Notes under the pieces: generated by a model
Databases searched by the model: none
The model's input: only the letters and a program-made list of their open reading frames with translations
What the model was told of the DNA's origin: nothing
Assembly (NCBI RefSeq): GCF_950295315.1
Contig: NW_026647652.1
Coordinates: forward strand, 23,895-87,894
Direction: 5' to 3'
From: Erinaceus europaeus
Taxonomy: Eukaryota > Chordata > Mammalia > Eulipotyphla > Erinaceidae
Length of the DNA: 64,000 nucleotides
Made by a program: the position numbers and the translations under genes
Shown: one piece after another, positions 41,815 to 53,929 of the stretch
How positions within the stretch are numbered: position 1 is the stretch's first letter
How the letters are laid out: each line of letters begins with the position of its first letter

Positions 41815-42300
41815 AGTTTCATGGCAGTATTATTCATAATAACCAAAAAGCGGAGTTTACATGTCTTATCAATGGCTGAATGAATAAATAAAATATAATG
41901 TATTCATAACATGAAATATTTACTTATAAAAATAATGAAACGTGATATGATAGAACATGGGTGAAACTTGAAAACCTGCATGTGAAAGAAGTTAGTTATA
42001 TAAGACCCTATTCCATTTATATAAAATGTCCAGAACAAACAAATCTTAGAGAAACAGAAAATAGACTGGTGGTTGCCCAGACTGGAGTGGGAATGGATGG
42101 GGCTTGAAGGGCAGTGGGAGGTGAAGAGTGACTACTAATTGTTATGACATTTTTTCATTATGTGGGGAATGAAGTCATTCTAGAATTGTTTATGGTGATA
42201 CAGTTACACAACCTTTTAACTGTATTAAAAACCACTGAACTGTACAGCTTAAATGGGCAAACTATATGGTATGTGAATTATACATCTCAGTAAAACTGTT
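41815..42300 (+). mobile_element. Old L1 (L1M-type) 3-prime end
   Basis: Plus-strand ORF2 end and 3-prime UTR phrases: GTATTATTCATAATAACCAA, TAGACTGGTGGTTGCCCAGA, CACTGAACTGTACAGCTTAA and GTGAATTATACATCTCAGTA. Preceded at 41756-41795 by a 40-bp S3 head scrap. Confidence 0.85.
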
Positions 42301-42304
42301 AATT

Positions 42305-42468
42305 TTTTAAAAAGATTTTATTTATTTATGAGAAAGATAGAAGGAGAGAGAAAGAACCAGACATCACGACATCACCCTGGCACATGTGCTGCCGGTGATC
42401 GAACTCGCAACCTCATGCTTGAGAGCCCAAAGCTTTACCGTTGCGCCACCCCCCGGACCACAAAACTG
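42305..42468 (-). mobile_element. S3 SINE, young-looking
   Basis: TTTTATTTATTTATGAGAAA tail side, CATCACCCTGGCACATGTGC and head TTGCGCCACCCCCCGGACCA. Placed at the end of the preceding L1. Confidence 0.88.
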
Positions 42469-42594
42469 TTAATTTTTAAAAGTAGGATAAAGAAATAAGA
42501 TCTGTGCTTTCATTTAAAAAAAATCTTGTTTGTTAGAAACCAATCTCATACTCCTTTCCCTAAGCATAAAGGAAAATACATGCTTTGTCTTTTG

Positions 42595-44410
42595 TAACAC
42601 AAAAATCTTTAATTTTATTTATTTTAAGATATTGTGTCAGATATGAACATAGCTGTTCCTGGCCCCCCTTTTTTGTGGTCTATTGTCTTGTATAGTAGTT
42701 TTCCACCCTTTCACTTTGAGTCTGTGTTTGTCTTTTGAGTTAGGTGGGATTTCTGCAGATAAAGTATGGTTGGGTTGTGTTTTCTGATCCATTTTCCTAC
42801 TCTGTGCCTTTTAATAGGTGAATTCAGGCCATTGACATTTATTGACATCAAAGATTGAAGATATTTTAATGCCATTCTCTTAGATTTTTAGAGTGTTCTG
42901 ATATATGGCCTATTTATGGTAGTCTGACTATTTATTGGAGACTTTTCAGAACTTCTTTTAGGGCAGGCCTGGTGATAGTTGGTTCTTTCAACTGTTGCTT
43001 GTCTGAGAAGGTTTTTATGCCTCCGTGTATTCTGAATGACAGTCTATCAGAATACAGTAGTCTTGGTTGAAAGCCTTTCTCATTGAGCACATTATATATA
43101 TCTTGCCATTCTCTTCTGGCCTGTAGTGTTTGTATGGAGAAGTCTGTTGCTAATCTTATGGGTTTTCCTCTGTAGGTGACTCTGTGTTTTTCTCTTGCAG
43201 CCTTCAGGATCCTTTCTTTATCCTTACTCCTTTTCATTCTAAATATGATATGTCTTGGTGTCTTTAAATATAGATTAATTCTTTTTGGGACCCTCTGGGC
43301 TTCTTGAACCTTTATGTCCTTGAGTTGTATAGATTAGAGAAGTTCTCATCTATTATGTCCTGTAGAATGTTTTCTTCCCCTCCCTCTCTTTCTTCCTCTG
43401 GTAGGCCTATAATGCTTATATTATTTCTTTTGAAATCATCCCTTATGTCTCTGTTGTTGTTTTCAGTATCTCTTAATGTCTTTTTGAGATCTCTTAATTC
43501 TTTTTTAGCTGTTTTTAATTCATCCTTGATCTTGCTAATTCTGTTTTCAGCCTCATTTATTCGATTCTCTCTCCCCTCTACGGTTTTCTAGAGTTCATCT
43601 ATTTTTTTTTTTACCCTTTTCTGATACTGTCTAAGCTTGTTCAGCTAGTTGTGTTCTTAGCTCAGCTATTTCAGCTTTCATCTCTCTAATTACATCGAGA
43701 TAGTGCTTTCTTTCAGAGTCTCATTTGTTGTTTCTGCATTTCTGATGACAATTCTTTCAAACTCTTCTCCTGTGACAAATTGCTCAATTAGCATTTGGAT
43801 GTTAATCTCATTTTTCTGTGCTTCTACATTTGGTGGGCTTTTGTCATGGTTCATTTCTCCAATGGCTTGGTTTAACCATTATTATAGTGTGTTATGAGGT
43901 CCTTCTCTCAGTACTTTTCAATCCATTGATAACTCTTTCCTGGATTGACTTGTGTCCAAAGTAAGGTGCTTAAAAAGTTCACAGTTGTGGAAATTAACAG
44001 TTGTCTCAGTGTGATCTCAATCTCTGAGTTGAAGCTCCTCAACTGGCAAACTGCCAGAATGTTACCAGAGGCTTGAGAGTAGATAAAGTCTTTAGCCCCA
44101 GGAATCTCTCATTAGGCTCCTCTCTGTCCATGAGCCACATGTGTTTTCACTCACCGGTGACTTGGTGGGTTCTCAGCATAGTCCCAGTCTTACCTTGTAG
44201 CAGTCTCAGGTGATCTTTGATATTCTTTGTTCTTTAGAGAAGTTTCTCAATTGGGTAGAGCTGGAGATCTGGGTAGAGTTGTGGTCTCTGGATGCTTTGG
44301 TAATTTGATGGGTTCCCAAAGTAATTCTAGGCCTATTTTAGGGTCCCAGGTGGCCTCCTTTAATATTCCTAGTTTAATATTCCACTGGAGGTGGCGGGGT
44401 GGGGGGGACA
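42595..44410 (-). mobile_element. L1 LINE 5-prime part: 5-prime UTR, ORF1, start of ORF2
   Basis: Minus strand. A 5-prime UTR-like segment (about 43860-44410) precedes an ORF1 start near 43858. The ORF1 coiled-coil region is frameshifted. The ORF1 RNA-binding C-terminal domain is open at 42932-43237 (ERILKAAREKHRVTYRGKPI, LLYSDRLSFRIHGGIKTF). ORF2 begins with the conserved VNGLNSPIKRHRV-like phrase near 42810-42840 and is lost at about 42595, within its endonuclease. Retaining the 5-prime end while lacking the 3-prime end is the reverse of normal L1 truncation. Confidence 0.9.
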
Positions 44411-44606
44411 GATGTTGGACTCTTAAGCATCAGGTCTGTTTTCTTGCTATCTTTTTTTCAATTGTTCTTCTTTTCCCTCTTCCTCTTCTTTAAAAAAAAT
44501 TTCCTTCTTCCCTTCCCCTTTCTCCTCTTTCTTCTTCTCCTCTTTCTTATACTTTACATAATATTTTAATTGATTTTAATGTTTTCATACCTTACGTTAT
44601 AAATAT

Positions 44607-44759
44607 ATATATATATAAGATTTTATTTATTTATGAAAAAGATAAGAGGAGAGAGAAAAAACCAGACATCACTCTGGCACATGTGCTGCTGGGGATCAAA
44701 CTTGGGACCTCATGCTTGAGAGACCAAAGCCTTATCACTGCGCCACCTCCCGGACCACA
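44607..44759 (-). mobile_element. S3 SINE
   Basis: GATTTTATTTATTTATGAAA tail, ATCACTCTGGCACATGTGCT and TGCGCCACCTCCCGGACCAC head. Very close to the copy at 42305. Confidence 0.88.
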
Positions 44760-44869
44760 TAAATTTATATTTTAATATCTGTTTATTTTAATATTTTAGT
44801 TATTTATTTTTGTTCTTTTATTTATTTTAATGCTTTATTTATTTATTTTTACTGACAGAAAAACTGAAA

Positions 44870-44998
44870 GACACACATAGAGAGAACAGAGCACTGATCA
44901 GCTCTGGTTTATGGTGGTGCTACAGATTGAGCCTGGGAGCTTTGAGCCCCAGGCATGAAAGTCTTTTTGCATAATCATTATGCTGTCACCTCAGCCTG
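44870..44998 (-). mobile_element. S2 SINE
   Basis: AGAGCACTGATCAGCTCTGG and CATAATCATTATGCTGTCAC. An S3 fragment on the plus strand follows (45000-45095, AGTTCAATCCCTGGCATCAC). Confidence 0.8.
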
Positions 44999-45249
44999 AT
45001 GTCAGGAGTTCAATCCCTGGCATCACATGTGTCATAGTGATACTCTGGTTCTCTCTCTCTTTTTCAAAAAATAATTACAAAATAAATCTTTTTTTTAAAA
45101 ATAAATGTCTTTTTAAGGAACACTTTTAAGGGATAGCAACTGATTAAAAAGGAAAAGAAGAGAAGAGAGAAGTAAAGCAAAGCAAAGCACAGCAAAGAAA
45201 AGAAAAGATGTTATCCAAGGACTTGTTTTTGTTACAACTTGTTTCACTT

Positions 45250-46228
45250 AAAAATTTATTTCCAAAATCCTGTGACCTTAAGAAAGACTTTTAATTAGTA
45301 TTCCATTTTATGCCACTATTTATCCATTCCCCAGACTGATGGGCATTTGTTTTGTTTTCAGTTTTGGGCTTTTATAAAAAAGATACTGTATACTTTATGT
45401 ATAAGTCTTTGGGAGGACATGCATTTTTGTTTCTCTTGGTGAATTCCAAGGCTGTGTGGTGTTTTTGTCTTTATAAGAAACTACCAGACTGTTCTCCAAA
45501 GTCTTTGAAAATTTTTGCATTTTCACCAATAGTGTGGAAGAGTTTCAGTTCCTCTACATCCTTATCAACATTTGGTATTGCCAGTTATTTTGAAAAGTTT
45601 AGTCAGCCCAATGGTATCTTACATATGCTATTTTTTTCCCTGACTTGTGCATCTGCTTTGATAAGCTGTCTGTTTAGATCTTGGTTTTCTTGATTGAGTC
45701 ACTTGTGTTCAATATTTTTTTAAATTTTAAGATAGTTTATGTCTTCTAGATGTAAGTCCTTTACTAGAAACAGTTTGAATTTTTCTCCTCAATTGTGACT
45801 TGTATTTTCATTTTCAGAAAAATGCTGTTTTTCAAAGAAGATTTAAAAAACTTTTGATGAAATACACTTTCTTAGAGTCTCATGATATTTTAATAATTGT
45901 ATTTTGGTTTGGACTCACTGAATTTTTGTATCTAGGGTTAGATAATGATTGAAGTTTATAATTTATGGTATATGAGCAGTCAACTATTTCAGTGCCATTT
46001 GATGATTTTGTCAAAATCTATTAATCCGATGTGTGGTTCTATTTTTAGATACTAGTCTTTTATGTCTATTTTTGTACCTCATCATGCTATATTGATAAAT
46101 GAAATTTTTGTGATTAATTTTGGAACACATTATAGTATTTTTTAATCCTTGATTTTGTTACTTAGAAAATAATTTTTGAATATTCTCATTTTTTGTTTTA
46201 AATATATAGTTTATCAGGTTTTTTACTT
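45250..46228 (-). mobile_element. Old L1 (L1M-type) ORF2 fragment
   Basis: Reverse ORF2 order over nearly 1 kb: GATGGGCATTTGTTTTGTTT, GAAACTACCAGACTGTTCTC, TCCTCTACATCCTTATCAAC, GATGTAAGTCCTTTACTAGA, then TTTCAGTGCCATTTGATGA. Strongly diverged. Confidence 0.85.
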
Positions 46229-46234
46229 TTAAAA

Positions 46235-46376
46235 ATACTTTTTTAAAAATTTATTTATGAGAAAGATAGGAGGAGAGAACCATCATTCTGGTACATCTGC
46301 TACCGGGTGATCAAACTTGGGACCTCATACTTGAAAGTCCAGTGCCTTAGCCACTGCACCACCTTCCAGACGACTA
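46235..46376 (-). mobile_element. S3 SINE
   Basis: AAATTTATTTATGAGAAAGA tail and GCACCACCTTCCAGACGACT head. Confidence 0.8.
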
Positions 46377-46379
46377 AAA

Positions 46380-47115
46380 ATACTTCTGACACTAGGAAAA
46401 GATAGAAACAGGCTGGGGGTATGGAACCACCTGCCAACATCCATGTCTAGTGGAGAAGCAATTATAGAAGCCAGAAATTCCATTTTCTGCAGCCCAAAAA
46501 GAATTTTGGTCCTACCCACCAGGGAAAGATAGAAACAGGCTAGGGGTATGGATCAACCTGCCAAATGTCATGTCCAGCAGAGAAGCAATTACAGAAGCCA
46601 GATCTTCTACCTTCTGCACCCATAAAGAATTTTAGTCCATACTCCCAGAAGAGGGATAAAGAATATGGAACCTTCCAATGGTGGGGATGAGACACAAAAC
46701 TCTGGTAGTAGGAACTCTGTGGAATTGTATCCCTGTTACTTATAATCTTGTTAATCATTATTAAATCAGTAATAAAAATAATTTTGGTCCATATTTCCAG
46801 AGGAAGAGAAATGTTAGGGGGAAGATGACTAGAGAGATCTGAAACTCAATTCCACCTAGAAAAACAAGAGGAAAAAAGAAAGGACATTAAGAAGTAGTAA
46901 TAGGTAAAGGTGTGACTTCAAATGGAAGAGAAGGCAGGACTATAGAAAAAAATTGCAATATATATATATATATATTTATATAAATAATAGTGAACCCATA
47001 TCTGTGACCCTGGGAGAACACCCACAGTTTTCAATGGAGGGAATGGAGACACAGAACTTTGGTGGTGGGAACATTATAAGTCACTAATAAAAAAATAAAT
47101 GTGTTAAAAAAAACA
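46380..47115 (+). mobile_element. Family B copies, partly duplicated
   Basis: The AAGATAGAAACAGGCT...AGAAGCAATTA...AAGAATTTT block occurs twice in tandem (about 46397-46521 and 46522-46650). A 3-prime end (46650-46785) follows, then a further family B part with a (TA)n stretch (46957-46985), ending AAGTCACTAATAAAAAAAT. Confidence 0.7.
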
Positions 47116-47269
47116 AAATCAAATAAAAATACTTCTGAGAGTTTGGTTGAAGTTGTCTCAAATCTGTAGACATATTTGGGAGAATTTATTTGTTAATAAC
47201 ATTTAAACTTCTGACCCATGAATCTCTTTCTCTTTCTGACCCATGAATCTCAATCTCTTTCTCTCTCTC

Positions 47270-47622
47270 TGTCTTTTTTTTTTTTGCCTCCAAGGTTGTC
47301 ACTGGGGCTCAGTGCCAGCACTATGAATCCACTGCTCCCGGAGGCTACGTTCCCCATTTTGTTGCCTTTGTTGATGCCTCTGTTGTGGTTGTTATTATTG
47401 TTGTTGTTATAGTTGTTGTTGTTGGATAGGACAGAGAGAAATCAAGAGTGTAGGGAAAGACAGAAAGGAGAGAAAGATAGACACCTGTAGACCTGCTTCA
47501 CCGCTTATGAAGTGACCCCCCCACACACAGGTTGGGGAGCTGGGGCCTCAAACAGGAATCCTTATGCCTCCTTGTGCTTTGCACCATGTGTTCTTAACCC
47601 ACTGCACTACCACCCAGCCCCC
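47270..47622 (-). mobile_element. S1L SINE
   Basis: T-run, GCCTCCAAGGTTGTCACTGG module start, GCTCCCGGAGGCTACGTTCC module end, S1 body, head TTCTTAACCCACTGCACTAC. Confidence 0.93.
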
Positions 47623-47744
47623 TTGGCCAGTCTCTTTAGGCATTTTCCTCAGCATTATTCTATTGTTATCAGTATAAAGATATTGTACATATTTTATAAT
47701 ATTTGTTCTTAACTAACCAACATATTTTATATTGTTGAAAATAC

Positions 47745-47965
47745 ATTTTATTTTTATTAACATTTTTAATTTATCTATTTCATAGAACAGAGAGAAGTTG
47801 AGAGCAGAAGTGGAGCTAGAGAAGAAGAGAGAAAGAGACATCTATAGCACTGCTCCACTGCTCATGAATCTTCCCACCTGCAAGTGGGTACTGGAGCCTT
47901 GAACACAGGTCCATGCACATGGTAATGTGTGCTTAACCAGGTGTGCCATCGTCCAACCAGCTTTT
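47745..47965 (-). mobile_element. S5 SINE
   Basis: AGAACAGAGAGAAGTTGAGA body, CCACCTGCAAGTGGGTACTG and GCTTAACCAGGTGTGCCATC head. Confidence 0.85.
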
Positions 47966-47999
47966 TATTTTTTCCTTTTGACCATCACTGGAGTTTTAA

Positions 48000-48165
48000 T
48001 GTTCTGAGCTAATGTTCTCAGATGGGCAGAGACAGAAAGACAGAGGGAAAAAGGGAAAGACCACAGTACCAAATCTTCACCCAGTGTGGCGGGTGCTAGG
48101 TTCAAACCTGGGCTGTCAGCATGGCAAAGCAGGCACCATTCCACATGAACTTTTCTTACTAGTCT
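48000..48165 (-). mobile_element. S4 SINE
   Basis: GGGCAGAGACAGAAAGACAG body, GGTTCAAACCTGGGCTGTC and GCATGGCAAAGCAGGCACCA. Confidence 0.7.
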
Positions 48166-48249
48166 ATAGAACTGTTAATTTTTTTAGATTGGCACTGTAT
48201 CTCCCTATCATGTTAAAGTTATTTTTAATTTTTTTCTTTTCTCTCTCTT

Positions 48250-48280
<31 letters not shown>

Positions 48281-48284
48281 CCCC

Positions 48285-48762
48285 CCACAATATCATTGCT
48301 CAGTTCTGGTTTATGGTTGTGCTGGGGATTCAGTCTGGGACCTCAGAGACTCAGAGCCTCATAGTCTCGGGCAGGAAAGTCCTTCTGCATAACTTTTTTT
48401 TTTTTTTTTTTGGCTTACAGGGTTATTATGTATGGGGCTCAGTGCCTGCACTAGGAATCCATTGCTCCTGGTGGCTATTTTTTTCCCCATTGTTGTTACT
48501 GTTATTATTGCTGTTGCTGCTGTTGTTGTTGGATAGGTCAGAGAGAAATTGAGAGAGGAGGGGAAGATAGAGAGGAGGAGAGAAAGACACCTGCAGACCT
48601 GCTTCACCGCTTACAAAGCGACCCCCTTGCAGGTAGGGAGCCGGGGCCTGAAACCCAGATTCTTGTGCAAGTCCTTGCACTTTGTGCTTCATACTATGTG
48701 TGCTTAACCCGGTATGCCACTGCCTGGCCCCCTGAATAACTTTTACGTTATCTCTCCAGCCC
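48285..48762 (-). mobile_element. S2 SINE interrupted by S1L
   Basis: S2 body at 48285-48396 (ATCATTGCTCAGTTCTGGTT). Its head (CGTTATCTCTCCAGCCCTA) resumes after the inserted SINE. Confidence 0.8.
48397..48732 (-). mobile_element. S1L SINE nested in S2
   Basis: T19 tail, module GGGTTATTATGTATGGGGCT...GCTCCTGGTGG, body, head GCTTAACCCGGTATGCCACT. Flanked by near-identical GCATAACTTTT and GAATAACTTTT. Confidence 0.9.
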
Positions 48763-49544
48763 TATTTCTAATTTCTGATAGTCTTTATTTATTTTATGTA
48801 ATCCCTTAGGATTTTGTTTATAGATTGTTATGTCATCAGCAAATAAAGTCAGTATTTTCCATATAACTGTGGTGTCATCTTGCTTATTTTCTTGAATACA
48901 TTGATTCAGTCTTCTAGGAGAGTGTTAAATAGAATTGGTGACAGCATGATGCAGGAGGCAGCACAGTGCTAGAGTGTTGGATTTAGAATTGATGAAAGCA
49001 GAAAATACTACCTTATTTCCATGCTTAGAAGAAAAGCATTTCATCTCTCAGCACTGATTCTGATGATATCTGTATATTTTTGTAGATGCTTTTTTAACAG
49101 AATTGGGGCATTTATTTATATCCTTATCAGACTGAGAGTTGTTCTTTTAATATTTTATTTATTATATATGGGTTAGAGACGGAGAGAAATATAGAGTAGA
49201 CTGGGAGGTGGGAAGTGGGAGCTTGAACCTTGTGTATGATGACATGTTATGCTCAAACTAGATGCATAACTAGCTTGCCCACTGGTTGAAAGTTTTTAGT
49301 AATGAATGGTGACACTAGTTAATTAGTTTCCTGCAACTATTTATTTAGAAATATATACCTATTATTTTTCAGAATGGTGACATGATGGATTAGATTAATC
49401 TTTTGAAAATATTGGTAGGACCCATGAAATAGTTCACTTGGATAGTGCACTGCTTTGCTCTGTGCATAACTCAGGTTTGAGCACAACCCTCACTGTATTG
49501 AGGGAAATTTAAATGCTGTGGGTATCTTCATTCTCTCTGTCTCT
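48763..49544. other. Mostly unique AT-rich DNA
   Basis: Contains an S4 fragment on the plus strand (about 49415-49515, AAATAGTTCACTTGGATAGT) and weak SINE scraps near 48950-48985 and 49140-49290. No gene. Confidence 0.45.
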
Positions 49545-49620
49545 GATAATATAATATAATATAATATAATATAATATAATATAATATAATATAATATAAT
49601 ATAATATAATATAATATAAT
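49545..49620. repeat. (TATAA)n pentanucleotide array
   Basis: About 15 perfect units. Confidence 0.98.
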
Positions 49621-49689
49621 ACAGGTACAATATAATACCACTGCATTCCTTGGATTAAAGCTACTTGGTCATTGCACATAGTCTTTTTA

Positions 49690-49988
49690 ATTATTATTAT
49701 TATTTTTTGCATTCAAGGAAAAAATTCACTGGGGCTCGGTGCTGGTGCTATGAATCCACGGCTCCTGGAAGCCTTTTTCTTTTTCTTTTCATTTTATTGG
49801 ATAGTACAGAGAGTGGGAAGGGGAGATAGAGAGGGAGAGAAACAGAGGGACATCTGCAGATCTGCTTCACTGCTTATGAAGCTTTCTCCCTGCAGGTGGG
49901 GAGCTGGGGGCTCGAACTGGGATCCTTGTGCTGGTCCTTGAGCTTCATACTATGTGCAATTAACTCTGTGCACCACTGCCCGACCCCC
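49690..49988 (-). mobile_element. S1L SINE
   Basis: AAAATTCACTGGGGCTCGGT module, GCTCCTGGAAGCC module end, shortened body, head TTAACTCTGTGCACCACTGC. Confidence 0.85.
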
Positions 49989-50285
49989 TAGAACTTTTCT
50001 TTGGTAGCTAAATTCTTCCATTCCATCAAAGGGGGAATCATGGGTGTGAACACATGTGCAGCCTCAAGACTGAGCTTGACTTGTGTAGGGAACAGACCAA
50101 TGATCAGAGTGGCTGACTAGGGACTGTGAAGTTAATCCAGGATAACAGTATTCATGCTTGTCAGACCAAAGCCAAGGCTCAGGTTCTACCTTAAGTACTA
50201 GGGAGTGGATTTAAAGCAGGTGGGTGTGACACTACACTTAAACTGTCTTGCCACAGCATAGATGACTAGATAGGGGACAAGGAGA

Positions 50286-50288
<3 letters not shown>
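49989..50288. other. Unique DNA
   Basis: Nothing recognised. Confidence 0.5.
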
Positions 50289-50332
<44 letters not shown>

Positions 50333-50582
50333 CATCTCCTTCCTTCCTTCCTTTCCCTTCCTTCCTTCCTTCCTTCCTTCCTTCCTTCCTTCCTTCCTTC
50401 CTTTCCCTTCCTTCTTTCCTTCCTTCCTTCCTTCCTTCCTTCCTTCCTTCCTTTCCCTTCCTTCCTTCCTTCCTTCCTTCCTTCCTTCCTTCCTTCCTTT
50501 CCCTCCCTTCCTTCCTTCCTCCCTTCCTTCCTTCCTTCCTTCCTTCCTTCCTTCCTTCCTTCCTGCCATCCCTTTTCCTTCC
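50289..50582. repeat. (CT)n followed by a long (TTCC)n polypyrimidine tract
   Basis: (CT)n at 50289-50327, then from about 50337 to 50563 an uninterrupted pyrimidine strand of TTCC units with periodic TTTCCC variants spaced about 40-70 bp apart. Long frames (for example 50198-50662, minus) are artefacts of it. Confidence 0.97.
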
Positions 50583-50745
50583 TTCTGTTTAATATGGGTG
50601 AGCAATGTGTCAGGCACTGGAGAAATGCTGACAGATGAAACTATTGCAAGCTTTGCTATCATTGAATTTTCAGTCTATTTCCCCTATTGGTTTCCTGGGT
50701 TCTGGAGCAGCACTGTTGTTCTTTTCTTCCTTCCTCCTTTCCTTC

Positions 50746-50749
50746 TTTC

Positions 50750-50795
<46 letters not shown>

Positions 50796-51118
50796 GCCTC
50801 CAGGGTTATTGCTAAGGCGTGATGCCTACACCACAAATCCATTGCTCCTGGAGGCTATTCCTACCCCCCTTTTGTTGCACTTTTTGTTTTATTGTTGTGA
50901 TTATTATTGTTGTTGTTATTGATGTCATTGTTGTTGGATAGAACAGAGAGAAATGGAGAGAAGAGGGGGAGACAGAAAAGGAGAGAGAAAAATAGACACC
51001 TGCAGACCTGCTTCACTGCTTGTGAAGCAACGCCCCTGCAGGTGGGGAGCCAGTGCTCAAATGCTGGTGCTTGTGCTTTGCGCCATGTGCACTTAACTCA
51101 CTGTGCTACCGCCCCACC
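50746..51118 (-). mobile_element. S1L SINE with (TTTC)n-expanded tail
   Basis: (TTTC)n at 50746-50795, module GCCTCCAGGGTTATTGCTAA...GCTCCTGGAGGC, body, head CACTTAACTCACTGTGCTAC. Confidence 0.92.
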
Positions 51119-53324
51119 CCAACATTGTTGTTTTTATATATAGATTTATTTATTTGGTAGTGGAGCATGTTCCCGGTTCCATGTCTCCTGGATTGACTAT
51201 TTCATTTTTTTGCTTTCAGATACTAAGGGGGGGGGTGGGTTGGTGGGTGGGTTGGGGTGGCAGAATGAGGAGGAGAGACACCACAGTAACACCCCACCAT
51301 TTGTAAAACTTCTCCATGGTGCTCTCAGGTGGTGTCAGGGGCTCCCATCCAGATCCTCGCTCAGTGTTGTCTATACATATGGTCTTTTATGGACATTAGC
51401 CCCACAGTGAACAGGTCAGCGCAACCATACAAGCTTTCACAAGAGCTCACCTTTGGAGCGAGTAAATAAGTAGGTAGAGTTCTTGCTTCTGTAGATACTT
51501 TCACACTTTGCTCAGTAAAACAAGGGATGTATATGTGGGGCCATCTGAACTTGCCTACCAAAAACCTAGAACTTCCATGAAGCCTGTAAGCAGGTTTGTA
51601 AGTATCAAATTACAGTGTCTCAAACTTCCAGGGGGTCAGTGAGGGGATTATATGAAGACGACCTTTATTTCTGGTCTGTATTCATTGAGGTCAGCCTTTC
51701 CCCCTTCATCCCCCAACATAATTTTTTAAGGTAGTGAAACAGCATCATTTAGTGTGGTGAATGCCTTTTGAAATTCAATTCACAACCACAGACCCTTGGG
51801 TGAAGTTCTGGGTGTAACCACATTTCTTAAATGGTGTAGAAAATGGGTAGTTGGCTTTCTTCAAATAAAACCAAGCACCTAATAACTCTCTTTCACTATC
51901 AGAACTCCCAAAAAAGTCTGCTGGGTGGGCTAGGTTCACCAATATCTTTATAGAATAGAAATGCCAGTTAGGTTTTTTTGTGTGTGGAGAGAAAAAGGAG
52001 TTTCAAGTTCAGGAGCACACAAAAAAGACAATGATCTCGAAAGTTCTAAGAGTTAAGAGTCTCCTCATTTGGAATAACAGAGTCAGAATTCTGGCAAAAG
52101 GACAATGGAAAAACCAGTTTAAATCAATTCTAGATTTGAAAAATAATAACAATGGTATTTTACTAGCAGAAAGTAGAATCATTTTTTTTCCCCTGCAAGT
52201 GGGAGTGTCAGTGGGACTCAGCCTGTCACCACCCATTCTACCCCATCCCCAACAAGTCTTGGTGCCTTGAAACTTTAAGGAATGTAGTTGGAACTACATT
52301 GATGCTGGTAGAGGATGAAGATTGCTTTAATGCCTCCCCCAAAGTTAAATTTTATCTATACTAGATAATAAACCAGGCACTTTGCAAATAAAAATATTTA
52401 CATCCAGTACATACATTTGCTCCCACAAAATAAATGCTTACTTACTTTTGTAAGTAAGTGTAATCTTGACTTCAAATCCAAGTTGACATCTAAGCTTCTA
52501 ATTTTGACCAAATGAACTCTACTGTCTTTATCATTTTGACAGTTTGCTTCAATTCTTGTCAAGAGCAGAAGCATTTCAAGGAAGGTTTACAGCAAGGAGG
52601 TGAGAGGAGGGAAGGAGGAAGAAGGACTACTGTGGAGGAGGCAGAGGGAGAGGAGGACTTAGCTTAGTGACAAAGAGGAAATTAGTGTAAAATGATAAAA
52701 ACCCAAGAAGGCAAATGCTAAGCAAGGAAACTCCATGGAAAATCCAAAGAAAGATAATACCCCGAGGAGGGAGAAAGGAGGAGGAAGAGGTTCAAAGTCA
52801 AGATCATGTTCACTGGGGACTGAAATGCCAAGATTTCAGCCAGGACTAGTCTCCAGTTTCTACTGACACCTGATTACTTAGTCACTTAAAGTCAGGTCAG
52901 TGTTCAGCAACAAACAGTTGGTACAGAAGGTTGGCCCAGGATTTGGTAGGTGGGTGGGCAACTGGGATAATCTCTGTTGACTGAAGGTTCTAAAATGACT
53001 CACTGGGCTAGAGGTCCCCAAGCTGATAATGAGTAGACCCCAGGGACAATCTCAAAGCCCTGAGTTTGCCTATGGAATGGAATATTTTTCAAAGAACAGG
53101 GCAGCAGACAGAAATCATTGAGAAGTCATGTGGTGACTGATTTTGTCATTAAATTGAGCACCACCTCACCATAAACAGTGCTAAAGATTGAACCTGGTGC
53201 CTTACACGAGCGTGACATGTGCTCTACCATTGTGCCATCCTACTGGATTTTCCCTTAGATCCTTTGAACTCTAAGCTTAAGTTTGATTTCTTTGTCTTCC
53301 ATTGAAATTAGCACTTCCAACTGG
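51119..53324. other. Long mainly unique region
   Basis: 51140-51370 is a degenerate reverse SINE with a G-rich patch (51227-51260). 52590-52800 is purine-rich. 53160-53250 is an old SINE scrap (GATTGAACCTGGTGCCTTAC). No exon or regulatory element can be supported. Confidence 0.4.
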
Positions 53325-53435
53325 AGAGCTATCTCAGCAGCAGAGCACAGGACTAGCATACAGGAGACCTCAGCATTAGTCAGTGATGAGTGGTCGTTCT
53401 GGTTTCCCCTTTCTCTCCCAACTAAATAAATGTGA
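53325..53435 (+). mobile_element. tRNA-like SINE (same type as 11955)
   Basis: AACTGGAGAGCTATCTCAGC head and AACTAAATAAATGTGAAAAC tail. Confidence 0.6.
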
Positions 53436-53925
53436 AAACAAACAAGAAAGATGTAATACATTCTGTGCCTGTTCTCTTTAGGTTCCGCTTTTCTGTTGGT
53501 GGAAGTGGGTGGTGGCAGATGAGCTAATCACATAAGCTAACCTTTACTAATTGGTGAATTAGCTCATGGGCAAACCCTTCCATGACTTAACAACAGAACT
53601 GGTTGAAGTACAACCCTATGGACATTGACCTGGGGCATTGGCAAATGTTGGAAATTCATACTTGCATGCCTGATACTACAGCCTAGAGATAGCACCAGGC
53701 ACAGGGAGGGATGTGACCCAGCCTTGCTTCCCTCTGATTGTGGCATCAATAGCTGGTCAGAGACCTGTGATGAGACTGGCACCTTTAGAGTCTGCCTTAT
53801 GTGGTGGCCCCCAGGGAGCAGGCAGTGGAAAGGGAGAGAATGGTCATTTCAAATAATGGTTTGAATTACTATATAGAATTCAAATTGAGTAATATTGTCA
53901 TCACATTTTAAACTCCAAACCAGCA
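53436..53925. other. Unique DNA
   Basis: No repeat or coding family recognised. Confidence 0.5.
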
Positions 53926-53929
53926 TTGA

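Noticed and set aside
50198..50662. 154-codon Lys/Glu/Gly/Arg-rich frame and similar ones at 1254, 25619 and 41207
   Set aside because: Translations of simple-sequence arrays.
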